Assembly: GCF_030009775.1 (NCBI RefSeq)
Contig: NZ_JASCTH010000029.1
Span: 63,823 to 127,822 of the forward strand
DNA from: Actinoplanes sandaracinus
GTDB taxonomy: Bacteria > Actinomycetota > Actinomycetes > Mycobacteriales > Micromonosporaceae
DNA length: 64,000 nt
Direction of reading: 5' to 3'
Of the stretch, positions 33,080-41,721 are shown one piece after another. Positions within the stretch are counted from its first letter, which is position 1. Each line of letters begins with the position of its first letter. The position numbers were made by a program, and so were the translations under genes. The notes under the pieces are model-generated. The model was not told the DNA's origin, made no database searches, and saw only the letters and a list, made by a program, of their open reading frames with translations.

Positions 33080-33996
33080 CGAGGGCGATCGCCCGGCGGA
33101 TCGCCTCCGGTGCCGTCGTGCTCTGGGCGGCCGCCACGGCTGCGTATCTCGCGCTGCTGGCCGCCCCCGGCGACATCGTCGACAGCCTGATCGGCGACGG
33201 CGCCGACACCCCGCAGGTCCGCGCCCAGATCATCGCGGAGTGGAACCTGGACCGGCCCGCCGTCGTGCAGTACCTGGACTACCTGTGGCGCGCCGCCCAG
33301 GGCGACCTGGGCCGTTCCTATCTGCTGCAGCGGCCGGTCGGCGAGGTGATCGGCGACCAGTTGCCGCCCACCCTGAGACTGGCCGTCGCGGCGGCCGCCT
33401 TCGGGGTGGTGCTGGCGCTGGTCCTGGCCGTCACCACCCGGCGCCGGTGGGTGCGCGGGGTCAGCTCCACCGCCGAGCTGATCATCGTGTCCACCCCGCC
33501 GTTCCTGATCGGGATCGTGCTGCTCAGCGTGTTCTCGTTCCGGTTCGGGATCTTTCCGGTCTCCGGTGACCAGAGCTGGGCGGCGCTGGTGCTGCCCGCC
33601 GTCACGCTGGGCCTACCGATCGCCGGGGTGCTGGCTCAGGTGCTGCGTGACGGCCTGGACCGGGCGCTGGACGAGCCGTTCGCGGTCACCGCCCGGGCCC
33701 GGGGCCTGACGGAACGGGCGGTCCTCGTCCGGCACGCGCTGCGCCACGCGCTCATCCCGGCCGTCACCGTGCTCGGCTGGCTCACCGGTGTGCTGCTCGG
33801 CGGTGCGGTGATCATCGAGCAGGTCTTCGGCCGTCCGGGGCTGGGCCAGGTCACCCTCCAGGCCGTCGGCAACGGCGACATGCCCGTCGTGCTGGCCGTC
33901 GTCGTGCTGGCGGCCGCCGTCTTCGTCGTCATCAACACGGCGGCCGATCTCGCCTATCTGCTCATCGATCCGCGGTTGCGAAGGACCACGTCATGA
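33076..33996 (+). CDS. ABC transporter permease, DppB type
   Basis: A 306-residue inner-membrane permease with about six hydrophobic helices. The cytoplasmic coupling loop (TARARGLTERAVLVRHALRH) and GGAVIIEQVFGRPGLG near 245-260 are typical of the first permease of peptide/nickel-class ABC importers. It pairs with the product of 34082. GTG start at 33076 in a GTGA overlap with the binding-protein gene. Its stop overlaps the ATG of a 30-codon mini-frame that bridges to the next permease. Confidence 0.9.
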   Translation: MTRAIARRIASGAVVLWAAATAAYLALLAAPGDIVDSLIGDGADTPQVRAQIIAEWNLDRPAVVQYLDYLWRAAQGDLGRSYLLQRPVGEVIGDQLPPTLRLAVAAAAFGVVLALVLAVTTRRRWVRGVSSTAELIIVSTPPFLIGIVLLSVFSFRFGIFPVSGDQSWAALVLPAVTLGLPIAGVLAQVLRDGLDRALDEPFAVTARARGLTERAVLVRHALRHALIPAVTVLGWLTGVLLGGAVIIEQVFGRPGLGQVTLQAVGNGDMPVVLAVVVLAAAVFVVINTAADLAYLLIDPRLRRTTS

Positions 33997-34085
33997 CCGA
34001 CTGCACCGAGCGGCAGCCACCCGCGGCCGACGGCGACGTCGCGGGCGAGGGCCGGGAGGGCATGACCAAGGAGGCACAGCCGTGA
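33993..34085 (+). CDS. Bridging mini-ORF 1 (30 codons)
   Basis: ATG 33993 overlaps the stop of the first permease (ATGA). The frame runs 30 codons and its TGA (34083-34085) overlaps the GTG start of the second permease (GTGA). The ribosome binding site of that permease (AAGGAGG, 34070-34076) lies inside it. It ends ...TKEAQP. It probably serves to keep ribosomes moving between the genes; whether the peptide matters is unknown. Confidence 0.4.
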   Translation: MTDCTERQPPAADGDVAGEGREGMTKEAQP

Positions 34086-34930
34086 CCCTAGCTCTGCCCA
34101 GGTCGGTGGCGCGCCGGCTCACCCGGCGACGGCCCCGGCCCGGCCTCGCCGCGGCCGGACTCGTTCTGTTCCTGGCGCTGGCCGCGGTGGCGTTGCCGTC
34201 GCTGTTCGCCGGCGACCCGCTCGCCGCCGACCCGCTGCGGGTGCTACAGGCGCCGTCGGCGGCGCACTGGTTCGGCACCGACCAGCTCGGCCGTGACGTC
34301 TTCGACCGGGTGGTGCACGGCGCCCGGCACTCGCTGAGCATCGGTGTGGCGGCCACCGTCATCGCGGTCGGCGCGGGCATCGTGCTCGGGCTGATCGCCG
34401 GGCTCGTGCGCGGGGTCGCCGACGAGGCCCTCAGCCGGGGTTTCGACGCGCTCGCGGCGTTCCCGCTGGTTCTGTTGGCGCTGCTGTTCATCGCGATCGC
34501 GGGTACCGGCACCACCAGCTTGATCGTGGCGATCGGGATCGCCACCACACCGCACCACGCCCGGGTGGTGCGGGCACAGACGCTGGTGGTGCGGCAGGCG
34601 CCGTACGTCACCCATGCCGTCGCGTTCGGGGTGTCCCGGCTGCGGCTGGTGCTGCGGCACGTGCTGCCCAATGTGCTCGGTCCGATCCCGGTCCTGGCGA
34701 TGATCGGGCTCGGCGAGGCGGTGTTGATCGCGGCCGGCCTCAGCTTCCTCGGGCTCGGGCCGCAGCCGCCGTCGCCGGAGTGGGGCGCGATGCTCTCCGA
34801 GGGCCGGGGATACCTGCACATCGCCTGGTGGGCGTCGGTGCTGCCGGGGGCAGCCGTCACCGCCACCGTCATCTCTCTCACCGTGATCGGTCGGCTCCTG
34901 CAGAACCGGTTCGAAGGGCGCCCGGCGTGA
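34082..34930 (+). CDS. ABC transporter permease, DppC type
   Basis: A 282-residue inner-membrane permease. FGTDQLGRDVFDRVVHGARHSL near 60-82 is the hallmark of the second permease of this class, and the coupling loop (SRLRLVLRHVLPNVLGPI) and FLGLGPQPPSPEWGAML follow. GTG start at 34082 with AAGGAGG 5 bases upstream. It works with the DppB-type partner and the double ATPase. A second mini-frame links it to the ATPase gene. Confidence 0.9.
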   Translation: MTLALPRSVARRLTRRRPRPGLAAAGLVLFLALAAVALPSLFAGDPLAADPLRVLQAPSAAHWFGTDQLGRDVFDRVVHGARHSLSIGVAATVIAVGAGIVLGLIAGLVRGVADEALSRGFDALAAFPLVLLALLFIAIAGTGTTSLIVAIGIATTPHHARVVRAQTLVVRQAPYVTHAVAFGVSRLRLVLRHVLPNVLGPIPVLAMIGLGEAVLIAAGLSFLGLGPQPPSPEWGAMLSEGRGYLHIAWWASVLPGAAVTATVISLTVIGRLLQNRFEGRPA

Positions 34931-34989
34931 TCGAGGGCACCGCAGCGAAGCAAGGGCCGCGAGAGCACGCCAAGGAGGCTCAGTCTTGA
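34927..34989 (+). CDS. Bridging mini-ORF 2 (20 codons)
   Basis: GTG 34927 overlaps the permease stop (GTGA). The 20-codon frame ends AKEAQS with TGA at 34987-34989, overlapping the TTG start of the ATPase (TTGA). Like mini-ORF 1 it contains the next gene's AAGGAGG (34972-34978) and ends in the same KEAQ. The repeat of this design at two adjacent junctions argues for function in coupling. Confidence 0.4.
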   Translation: MIEGTAAKQGPREHAKEAQS

Positions 34990-36515
34990 TACACGTCGAG
35001 AACCTGCGGGTCACCTTCACCGGGAAACGGCAGGTCGAGGCGGTAGGCGGGGTCGACCTCACGATCAGCGAGGGTGAGTGTGTCGCGCTGGTCGGCGAGA
35101 GCGGCTCCGGCAAGAGCGTCACCGCCCGTAGCCTGGTCGGACTGGCCGGTCCGAACGCCCGTGTCGAGGCGGACACGTTCACCGTCGACGGCCGGGACGT
35201 GCGCGGGTTCGCCGCCCGTGACTGGCGGCGGCTGCGCGGCCGGTTCGCCGGGCTGATCCTGCAGGACGCCTTGGTCTCGCTCGACCCGCTGCGCACCGTC
35301 GGCGCGGAGATCGGCGAGGTGCTGCAGGCTCACGGCATCGGCGAGCGCCGCGACCGGCCGCAGCGCATCCGGCAGCTGCTCACCGATGTGCATGTGCCCG
35401 AACCGGACCGGCGTGCCCGGCAGTACCCGCATCAGCTGTCCGGCGGGCTGCGGCAGCGGGCACTGATCGCCTCGGCCATCGCCGGCGGGCCGCGGCTGCT
35501 GATCGCCGACGAACCGACCACGGCGCTGGACGCGACCGTGCAGGCGCAGATCCTCGAACTGCTCGCCGAACGCCGCACGAGCGGGGACACCCTGCTGCTG
35601 ATCAGCCACGATCTGGCGGTCGTGTCGAAGCTCGCCGACCGGGTGCTGGTGATGAAGGACGGCCGGGTCGTCGAGGGCGGTGACACCCGCACCATTCTGG
35701 TGAGCGCCGGTCACCCGTACACCAAGAAGTTGATCTCGGCGGCCACCGGGAAGCGGCGTGGGACCACCACCGCGCCCGGCGACGTCGTCGCCGAGGCCAC
35801 CGCGCTGCGCAAGGTGTACGGCGACCGCACCGTCGTGAGGGACTTCGGCCTGACGATCCGCCGCGGGGAGATCGTCGGGCTGGTCGGCGAGTCGGGGTCC
35901 GGCAAGACCACCGTGGCGCAGCTGATGTTCGGGCTGGCCGATCCGACGTCCGGGCACGTGCGGTTCGAGGGCGCCGACTTCAGCGGGGTGCCGGAACGCG
36001 CCCGTCGTCCGATCCGGCGCCGTCTGCAGCTGATCGCCCAGGACCCGCTGTCGGCGTTCGACCCGCGCTGGACCGTGCGCCGCATCGTCGGCGAGGCACT
36101 GCCCCGCGGCGAGGACCCTGGGCCTTACCTGGAGCGGGTCGGGCTCGGCGCCGATGTCCTCGACCGGTATCCGCGGCAGCTGTCCGGCGGGCAGCGGCAG
36201 CGCGTCGCCGTGGCCCGCGCCATCGCGCCACGGCCGAGTCTGATCATCTGCGACGAGCCGGTCTCCGCCCTCGACGTGTCGGTGCAGGCGCAGGTTCTCG
36301 ACCTGCTCGCCGGCATCCGCGAGAACGACGGCACGGCACTGCTGTTCATCTCCCACGACCTGGGCGTGATCCGCGACATCGCCGACCGCGTCCTGGTCAT
36401 GCGCGACGGCCGGGTCGTCGAAAAGGGCTCGGTCCAGGCCGTCTTCGACCACGCCGGTCACGAGTACACCCGGGCGCTGCTCGCCGCCGTACCCACCTTG
36501 GAGGTTTCCCGATGA
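34986..36515 (+). CDS. Fused two-domain ABC ATPase (DppD-DppF type)
   Basis: A 509-residue cytoplasmic ATPase with two complete nucleotide-binding domains in one chain. Domain 1 has GESGSGKSVTA near 37 and LSGGLRQRALIASAI with DEPTTALD. Domain 2 has GESGSGKTTVAQ near 302 and LSGGQRQRVAVARAI with DEPVSALD. It powers the importer formed by the two permeases. Start TTG 34986 is set by AAGGAGG 7 bases upstream and by the overlap with mini-ORF 2. Its stop overlaps the next start (ATGA at 36512). Confidence 0.92.
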   Translation: MIHVENLRVTFTGKRQVEAVGGVDLTISEGECVALVGESGSGKSVTARSLVGLAGPNARVEADTFTVDGRDVRGFAARDWRRLRGRFAGLILQDALVSLDPLRTVGAEIGEVLQAHGIGERRDRPQRIRQLLTDVHVPEPDRRARQYPHQLSGGLRQRALIASAIAGGPRLLIADEPTTALDATVQAQILELLAERRTSGDTLLLISHDLAVVSKLADRVLVMKDGRVVEGGDTRTILVSAGHPYTKKLISAATGKRRGTTTAPGDVVAEATALRKVYGDRTVVRDFGLTIRRGEIVGLVGESGSGKTTVAQLMFGLADPTSGHVRFEGADFSGVPERARRPIRRRLQLIAQDPLSAFDPRWTVRRIVGEALPRGEDPGPYLERVGLGADVLDRYPRQLSGGQRQRVAVARAIAPRPSLIICDEPVSALDVSVQAQVLDLLAGIRENDGTALLFISHDLGVIRDIADRVLVMRDGRVVEKGSVQAVFDHAGHEYTRALLAAVPTLEVSR

Positions 36516-37477
36516 CATTGCATCTCGCGGTCGCCCTGGCCGGGGACTCGTTCGCGGCCGGCGACTGGATCGACCAGGTCCGGCGGGCCGACGAGGCCGG
36601 GCTCGACCTCGTGACGTTCGACGACACGTTCGGCCGGCGGGGCCCGGACGCGGTGCAGGTCGCCGCCCGGGTCGCGCCGCTGACCCGGCACGTCGGCCTG
36701 GTGCCGGTCGCCACCACCACCCACACCGAGCCGTTCCACCTGTCCACCGCCCTGGCCACCCTCGACTGGGTCAGCCGTGGCCGGGCCGGCTGGCAGGTGC
36801 GGGTCTCCACGGACCCGGCCGAGGCGGCACTGCTCGGCCGTCGGGGGCCGCTGGCAGCCGACGAGCTGATCGCCGAGGCCGGCGACGTGATCGAGGTGGT
36901 GCGGCGGCTGTGGGACAGCTGGGAGGACGACGCGATCATCAAGGACGTCGCCACCGGCCGGTACATCGACCGGGCGAAGCTGCACTACATCGATTTCGAG
37001 GGTCCGCACTTCACGGTCAAGGGGCCGTCGATCGTGCCGCGACCGCCGCAGGGCCGGCCGGTGGTCGCCGCCCTCGCCCACGGCCCGCGGGTGTGGGACT
37101 CCCTCGACGCCGACGTCTTCTTCGTGACACCCGCCGACGCCGACGACGCGGCCCGCAAGGTCCGCGCAATCGCGCCGGAGAAGAAGGTCTTCGCCGACAT
37201 CACCGTCGGCGGTCACGTCCCGGCTGACGCGGCGACGTTCGACGGTACGCCGGCCCAGCTCGCCGACCTGATCCAGAACTGGTGGACCGTTTCCGGCGTC
37301 GACGGGTTCCGGCTGCGCGTCACCGACGTCGCCGACGTCACCGACGTCCTCGTCCCGGAACTGCGCCGGCGTGGCCTGTTCCAGCCGTCGGAGCACACGA
37401 CGCTGCGGGAACGGCTCGGACTGCCGGTCGCCGTGAACCGCTATGCCGCTCGTTCGGAGGAGGCTTCCGTTGCCTAA
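36512..37477 (+). CDS. Luciferase-like flavin monooxygenase 1
   Basis: A 321-residue TIM-barrel flavoenzyme of the bacterial luciferase-like superfamily. Recognisable parts are the first strand LHLAVALAGDSF, AGLDLVTFDDTF near 30-41, TRHVGLVPVATTTHTEPFH near 60-78 and the LDWVSRGRAGWQVRVS segment typical of the NtaA/SnaA/DszA branch. Such enzymes use reduced FMN and O2 to oxidise C-S, C-N or C-C bonds. No flavin reductase is encoded nearby, so FMNH2 must come from elsewhere. Translationally coupled to the ABC ATPase. Confidence 0.85.
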   Translation: MTLHLAVALAGDSFAAGDWIDQVRRADEAGLDLVTFDDTFGRRGPDAVQVAARVAPLTRHVGLVPVATTTHTEPFHLSTALATLDWVSRGRAGWQVRVSTDPAEAALLGRRGPLAADELIAEAGDVIEVVRRLWDSWEDDAIIKDVATGRYIDRAKLHYIDFEGPHFTVKGPSIVPRPPQGRPVVAALAHGPRVWDSLDADVFFVTPADADDAARKVRAIAPEKKVFADITVGGHVPADAATFDGTPAQLADLIQNWWTVSGVDGFRLRVTDVADVTDVLVPELRRRGLFQPSEHTTLRERLGLPVAVNRYAARSEEASVA

Positions 37478-38738
37478 GCAGATCATCCTCGCCGCCCACT
37501 TCCCCGGCGTGAACAACACGACCGTCTGGAGCGATCCGCGCGCGGGCAGCCAGATCGATTTCGGCTCCTTCGAGTATCTGGCGAAGACCGCCGAACGGGG
37601 ATTGTTCGACTTCTTCTTCCTCGCCGAAGGGCTGCGGCTGCGCGAACAGCGCGGGCTCATCCACGACCTGGACGTGGTCGGCCGCCCGGACACCATCACG
37701 GTGCTGACCGCACTGGCCGCCGTCACCGAGCACCTCGGGCTGGCCGGGACGCTCAACGCCACCTGGCACGAGCCGTACGAGCTGGCCCGCCAGCTGGCCA
37801 CTCTGGATCACCTGTCCGGTGGGCGGGCCGCCTGGAACGTGGTCACCTCGCCCGGCGCGTTCTTCGGCGAGAACTTCCGGCGCGGCGGGTTCCTCGACCA
37901 CGCGGACCGCTACGTCCGCGCCGAGGAGTTCATCGCGACCGCCCGGACGCTGTGGGACACCGACGGCGGCGAGTTCGCTATCAGGAACAGCCAGTTCGAC
38001 ATCAGGGGCCGGTTCGGTGTCCCGCGCAGCCCGCAGGGGCGCCCGGTCATCCTGCAGGCCGGTGACTCCGACGGCGGCCGGGAGCTGGCCGCGAAACACT
38101 CCGACGCGATCTTCTCCCGGCATCACCAGATCGACGACGCCCGCCGCTTCTACCGCGACGTCAAGGACCGGCTCGCCAAGTACGGCCGCGCCGAGGACAG
38201 CCTGAAGATCATCCCGGGCGTGTCGTATGTGCTCGGCGACAGCGACGCCGACGCCCAGGAGAAGGCCCACCACATCCGGCGCCAGCAGGTCAGCCCGCAG
38301 ACCGCGATCCTGCTGCTGGAACAGCTGTGGAACACCGACCTGTCCGGCTACGACGCCGAAGGGCCGCTGCCGGACATCGACCCGGTCCTCGACGAGGACG
38401 ACACGATCATCAAGGGCCGCGCCGGCATGTACCCGGACCGGCTCGCCACCGCCGCCGAGTGGCGGGCCCGCGCCGAGGCGAAGAGCCTGTCGATCCGGGA
38501 CCTGATCATCGAGGTCACCGGGCGGCAGAACTTCATCGGCACCCCGGCCCGCGTCGCCGAGCAACTCGACGAGTACGTGCAGACCGACGCCTGCGACGGC
38601 TTCATCCTCGTCTCCCACCTCACCCCGGCCGGCCTGGACGACTTCGTCGAGCAGGTGGTCCCGCTGTTGCAGGACCGTGGCGTCTTCCGGACCGAGTACG
38701 CCGCCGGCACGCTGCGCGGCAACCTGGGGCTGTCGTGA
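37470..38738 (+). CDS. NtaA/SnaA/DszA-family FMN-dependent monooxygenase
   Basis: A 422-residue flavin monooxygenase of the class that attacks nitrilotriacetate, dibenzothiophene sulfone and related compounds. The family segments AEGLRLR, NATWHEPYELARQLATLDHL, SGGRAAWNVVTS, the substrate-lid insertion before HADRYVRAEEF, and SPQGRPVILQAGDSDGGRELAA are all present. TTG 37470 is chosen because GGAGGAGG sits 6 bases before it; an upstream ATG at 37443 is in frame but lies too far inside the preceding gene. It overlaps the previous stop by 8 bases. Confidence 0.9.
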   Translation: MPKQIILAAHFPGVNNTTVWSDPRAGSQIDFGSFEYLAKTAERGLFDFFFLAEGLRLREQRGLIHDLDVVGRPDTITVLTALAAVTEHLGLAGTLNATWHEPYELARQLATLDHLSGGRAAWNVVTSPGAFFGENFRRGGFLDHADRYVRAEEFIATARTLWDTDGGEFAIRNSQFDIRGRFGVPRSPQGRPVILQAGDSDGGRELAAKHSDAIFSRHHQIDDARRFYRDVKDRLAKYGRAEDSLKIIPGVSYVLGDSDADAQEKAHHIRRQQVSPQTAILLLEQLWNTDLSGYDAEGPLPDIDPVLDEDDTIIKGRAGMYPDRLATAAEWRARAEAKSLSIRDLIIEVTGRQNFIGTPARVAEQLDEYVQTDACDGFILVSHLTPAGLDDFVEQVVPLLQDRGVFRTEYAAGTLRGNLGLS

Positions 38739-39748
38739 AGTTCCTGCTGCTCAGCCTGATCACCTACCTCGACCGATCCAAGACGCCGCGGCAGCGGCTG
38801 CGGGAGGTCGTCGACGTGGCCGTCCTCGGCGAGCAGCTCGGCTTCGACGGCTTCGCCGTGGGGGAGCGGCACGAACGGCCGTTCCTGTCGTCGTCACCGC
38901 CGGTCGTGCTCAGCCACATCGCCGCGAGGACCAGCCGGATCGAACTGTGGACCGGGGTGACCACGCTGAGCCTGCTCGACCCGGTCCGCGCGTTCGAGGA
39001 CTACGCCACCCTCGACAACCTGTCCGACGGCCGCCTACAACTGATCATCGGCAAGGGCAACGGAGCCGCGCAGGCACAGCTGTTCCACGTGACCGTCGAC
39101 GATCAGTGGGACCGGCTGCGGGAGAGCTACGACCTGTTCCGCCGGCTGTGGCGCGAGGAGAAGGTCACCTGGGAGGGCAGGTACCGGCCGTCGCTGACCG
39201 ACGCCGAGACCTGGCCCCGGCCGTTGCAGAACCCGATCACCGTCTGGCACGGCTCGGCCACCAGCAAGGCGTCGGTCGACCTGGCCGCATCCTATGGTGA
39301 CCCGTTGTTCTCGGCCAACGTCACCCACCCGATCGAGCCGTACGCCGAACTGGTCGACCACTACCGGGAACGGTGGGCCCACCACGGCCACGACCCGGCG
39401 GCGATCCGGATCGGTGCGGGCAGCGCCGGCTTCTACGCCGCCCGCACCTCACAGGAGGCGATCGACGTCTACCGGCCGATCTTCGAGGCGCGGCAGGAGG
39501 CGTTCCGCAAGGTCGGCGTGCCGCCGGTCTTCGACAGCATCGAGGACGCGGTGGAACGCGGCTCGATCCTGGTCGGCAGCCCGCAGCAGATCATCGACAA
39601 GGTGCACCGGTACCACGAACGGTTCGGGCACTCGGTCACCCACCTGAGTGCCGACACCGAAGGCCTCACCGAGAAACAGAACCGGGCCGGCCTGGAACTG
39701 TTCGCCTCCGAGATCGCCCCCGTGTTACGCCGACTGAAGGAGCGGTAG
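38735..39748 (+). CDS. Luciferase-like flavin monooxygenase 2
   Basis: A 337-residue luciferase-like protein. VVDVAVLGEQLGFDGFAVGERH near 26-46, SRIELWTGVTTLSLLDPVR near 70-88 and LDNLSDGRLQLIIGKGN are the family's strand-loop motifs, and LVGSPQQIIDKVHRYHERFG at about 285-304 is the usual C-terminal motif. GTG start in a GTGA overlap with the preceding monooxygenase gene. Substrate unknown. It belongs to the same coupled operon, so a multi-step oxidation of one imported compound is plausible. Confidence 0.87.
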   Translation: MKFLLLSLITYLDRSKTPRQRLREVVDVAVLGEQLGFDGFAVGERHERPFLSSSPPVVLSHIAARTSRIELWTGVTTLSLLDPVRAFEDYATLDNLSDGRLQLIIGKGNGAAQAQLFHVTVDDQWDRLRESYDLFRRLWREEKVTWEGRYRPSLTDAETWPRPLQNPITVWHGSATSKASVDLAASYGDPLFSANVTHPIEPYAELVDHYRERWAHHGHDPAAIRIGAGSAGFYAARTSQEAIDVYRPIFEARQEAFRKVGVPPVFDSIEDAVERGSILVGSPQQIIDKVHRYHERFGHSVTHLSADTEGLTEKQNRAGLELFASEIAPVLRRLKER

Positions 39749-39750
39749 CC

Positions 39751-40869
39751 ATGCCCGTACCCCTCTCGATCCTCGATCTCGCCCCGTTGGTGTCCGGCGG
39801 TGACGTGGCGGACGCCCTGCGCCGCACCCTGGACCTGGCCCGAAGGGCCGAGCAGTTCGGCTATCACCGTTTCTGGGTGGCCGAGCACCACTTCACACCG
39901 GGGGTGGCCAGCTCGCAGCCGGCCCTACTGCTCGGGCAGATCGCCGCGATCACCGACCGCATCCGGCTCGGCTCCGGCGCCGTGCAGACCGGCTTCCAGA
40001 CCGGGCTGTCGATCGTGGAGCAGTTCGGGCTGCTCGACGCCCTCTATCCGGGCCGCTTCGATCTCGGGCTCGGCCGGTCCGGGCAGGCCAAGAAGGAGGC
40101 GGTACGGGAGGCGAAGAAGCACGAGACGCCCCAGGAGGAACGGATCGTCGACGGGCTGCTCATCCCGAAGCCCTTCTCCTGGGCGCCGATCTTCGCCTCC
40201 AAGCGCACCGCACTGGCGAGCAGCTTCCTGACCCAGCCCGGCGCCGAGCCGCTCGGGCTCGGCGACGTCCTCGACCAGATCGGGGCGCTGCTGGCCGGGC
40301 CGGTCGTCGACGACGAGGGCAACCAGGTGATCGCCACCCCCGGCGCCGGCGCGGACCTTTCGGTGTGGCTGCTCGGTAGCTCCGGCGGGGAGAGCGCCCG
40401 CACGGCCGGTGCGCGGGGGCTGCCGTTCGCCGCGAACTACCACGTCGCCCCGGCCCAGGTGTTGGAGGCCGTCGAAGCCTATCGGGAGTCGTTCGTGCCG
40501 TCGGCGACGCTTGCCGAGCCGTATGTCATGGTCTCGGCCGACGTGCTGGTGGCCGACGACGACGCGACCGCGCGGCGGCTGGCGACACCGTTCGCCGTCT
40601 GGGTCCGCAGCGTCCGTACGGGTCTCGGTGCCGTCCCGTTCCCGAGCATCGAGGAAGCCGAGGCGCATCGGTGGACCGACCAGGACCGGGCGATGGTCGC
40701 TGACCGGGTCGCCACCCGGTTCGTCGGATCGCCGCAGACGGTCACCGAACGGCTGCACACCCTGCAACGGGTCACCCGCGCCGACGAACTGCTGGTCACC
40801 ACCATCGCCTACGACCACGCCGACCGCGTCCACTCGTACGAGCTGCTCGCCAAGGAGTGGTCGGCCTGA
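39751..40869 (+). CDS. Luciferase-like flavin monooxygenase 3 (YtmO/MsnO8-like)
   Basis: A 372-residue member of the LLM subgroup that begins PLSILDLAP and carries GYHRFWVAEHHFTPGVASSQP near 37-57. That subgroup includes Bacillus YtmO, found in the ytmI organosulfur operon. Other motifs are RIRLGSGAVQ, LYPGRFDLGLGRS and the end motif FVGSPQTVTERLHTL. An insertion at about 110-200 makes it longer than usual. Last gene of the operon, 2 bases after the preceding stop; a very large GC-rich hairpin follows. Confidence 0.87.
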   Translation: MPVPLSILDLAPLVSGGDVADALRRTLDLARRAEQFGYHRFWVAEHHFTPGVASSQPALLLGQIAAITDRIRLGSGAVQTGFQTGLSIVEQFGLLDALYPGRFDLGLGRSGQAKKEAVREAKKHETPQEERIVDGLLIPKPFSWAPIFASKRTALASSFLTQPGAEPLGLGDVLDQIGALLAGPVVDDEGNQVIATPGAGADLSVWLLGSSGGESARTAGARGLPFAANYHVAPAQVLEAVEAYRESFVPSATLAEPYVMVSADVLVADDDATARRLATPFAVWVRSVRTGLGAVPFPSIEEAEAHRWTDQDRAMVADRVATRFVGSPQTVTERLHTLQRVTRADELLVTTIAYDHADRVHSYELLAKEWSA

Positions 40870-40873
40870 CCGG

Positions 40874-41010
40874 ACGGTGGAGCCCGGCGGCCCGACCGCC
40901 CCCCGGCGCCCCCCGGGGGCCCGCGCCGGCGCCGGGGGTGCCCGCCAGGGTGGGGGCGGCCTGACCGGCGGGGGGCGCCCGGCGGCCGTACGGCCGCCGG
41001 GCTCCACCGT
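40874..41010. terminator. Large GC-rich bidirectional hairpin between convergent operons
   Basis: Outer arms of 19 bp (40874-40892, ACGGTGGAGCCCGGCGGCC; exact complement 40992-41010) enclose about 100 bases of extreme GC sequence that can fold further (for example GGCCGTACGGCC at 40986-40995). It lies between the monooxygenase stop and the acetyltransferase stop and probably ends both transcripts. Confidence 0.75.
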
Positions 41011-41019
41011 GGGACCGGC

Positions 41020-41721
41020 TCAGGCGCCTGGGGGCGTCCTGTGGTAGGCGGTGAAGTCCGTGCGCGCGCGCAGGACGAAGCCGATCGACTCGTACAGCCG
41101 GATGGCGTTGACATTGCCGGCCGAGGTGTGCAGGAACGGGGTCTCGCCGCGGTCGCGGATGCCCGCCGCCACCGCCCGGATCAGGCGGGTGGCCAGCCCA
41201 TTTTTGCGGTGTGCGGGATCGGTGCAGACGGCGCTGATCTCGGTCCAGCCGTGCGGATGCAGCCGCTCGCCGGCCATCGCGATCAGCCGCCCGTCCGCCG
41301 AACGCAGCCCCAGATAGGTGCCGAGTTCGACGGTCCGGCGGCGGAAGGGGCCGGGCTGGGTGCGGTCCACCAGGTCGAGGATGTCGGGCACGTCGGCCGC
41401 CCCGAGCCGGACCGCGTCCGGTGCCGCCGACGAGCGCAGCGACACGTCGACGAGTTGGACACCGCCCACACTGTGCCCGGTCTGCCAGCCGGGGTGGGCG
41501 ACACCGCCCGCCCCGGCGATCGTCACCGTGTCGTCCGGCTCGACCAGATGAGCCAGGTCGTTCCAGGCCAGCGGGTCGGCCGGGTCGGCCAGGGCGTGGA
41601 ACGGGGCGACCTCGTGGTCGTACCGGGCGGCCAGGCCGTGCACCACCGCGAACCGGGAGTGCGCGCCGGTCAGCGAGCTCCAGGCCGGGTTGTCCAAGGC
41701 CGGAGCGAGCGCGCGGGTCAC
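41020..41721 (-). CDS. GNAT-family N-acetyltransferase
   Basis: A 233-residue protein with a GNAT domain in its C-terminal half: ISAVCTDPAHRKNGLATRLIRAV (about 165-187) contains the acetyl-CoA pyrophosphate loop (R/Q-x-x-G-x-A, here RKNGLA), and NAIRLYESIGF is the end motif. The N-terminal 100 residues are extra, as in some FR47-like members. GTG start overlaps the stop of the amino-acid binding-protein gene (GTGA). In the Bacillus ytmI operon an acetyltransferase (SnaA) acts on S-(2-succino)cysteine before flavin oxidation. The neighbourhood here has the same gene types, so acetylation of an S-alkyl cysteine is a reasonable hypothesis. Confidence 0.82.
   Translation of the reverse strand: MTRALAPALDNPAWSSLTGAHSRFAVVHGLAARYDHEVAPFHALADPADPLAWNDLAHLVEPDDTVTIAGAGGVAHPGWQTGHSVGGVQLVDVSLRSSAAPDAVRLGAADVPDILDLVDRTQPGPFRRRTVELGTYLGLRSADGRLIAMAGERLHPHGWTEISAVCTDPAHRKNGLATRLIRAVAAGIRDRGETPFLHTSAGNVNAIRLYESIGFVLRARTDFTAYHRTPPGA

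Noticed and set aside
34980..36518. Minus-strand frame of 512 codons opposite the ABC ATPase
   Set aside because: The plus strand has two complete ABC domains with all motifs.
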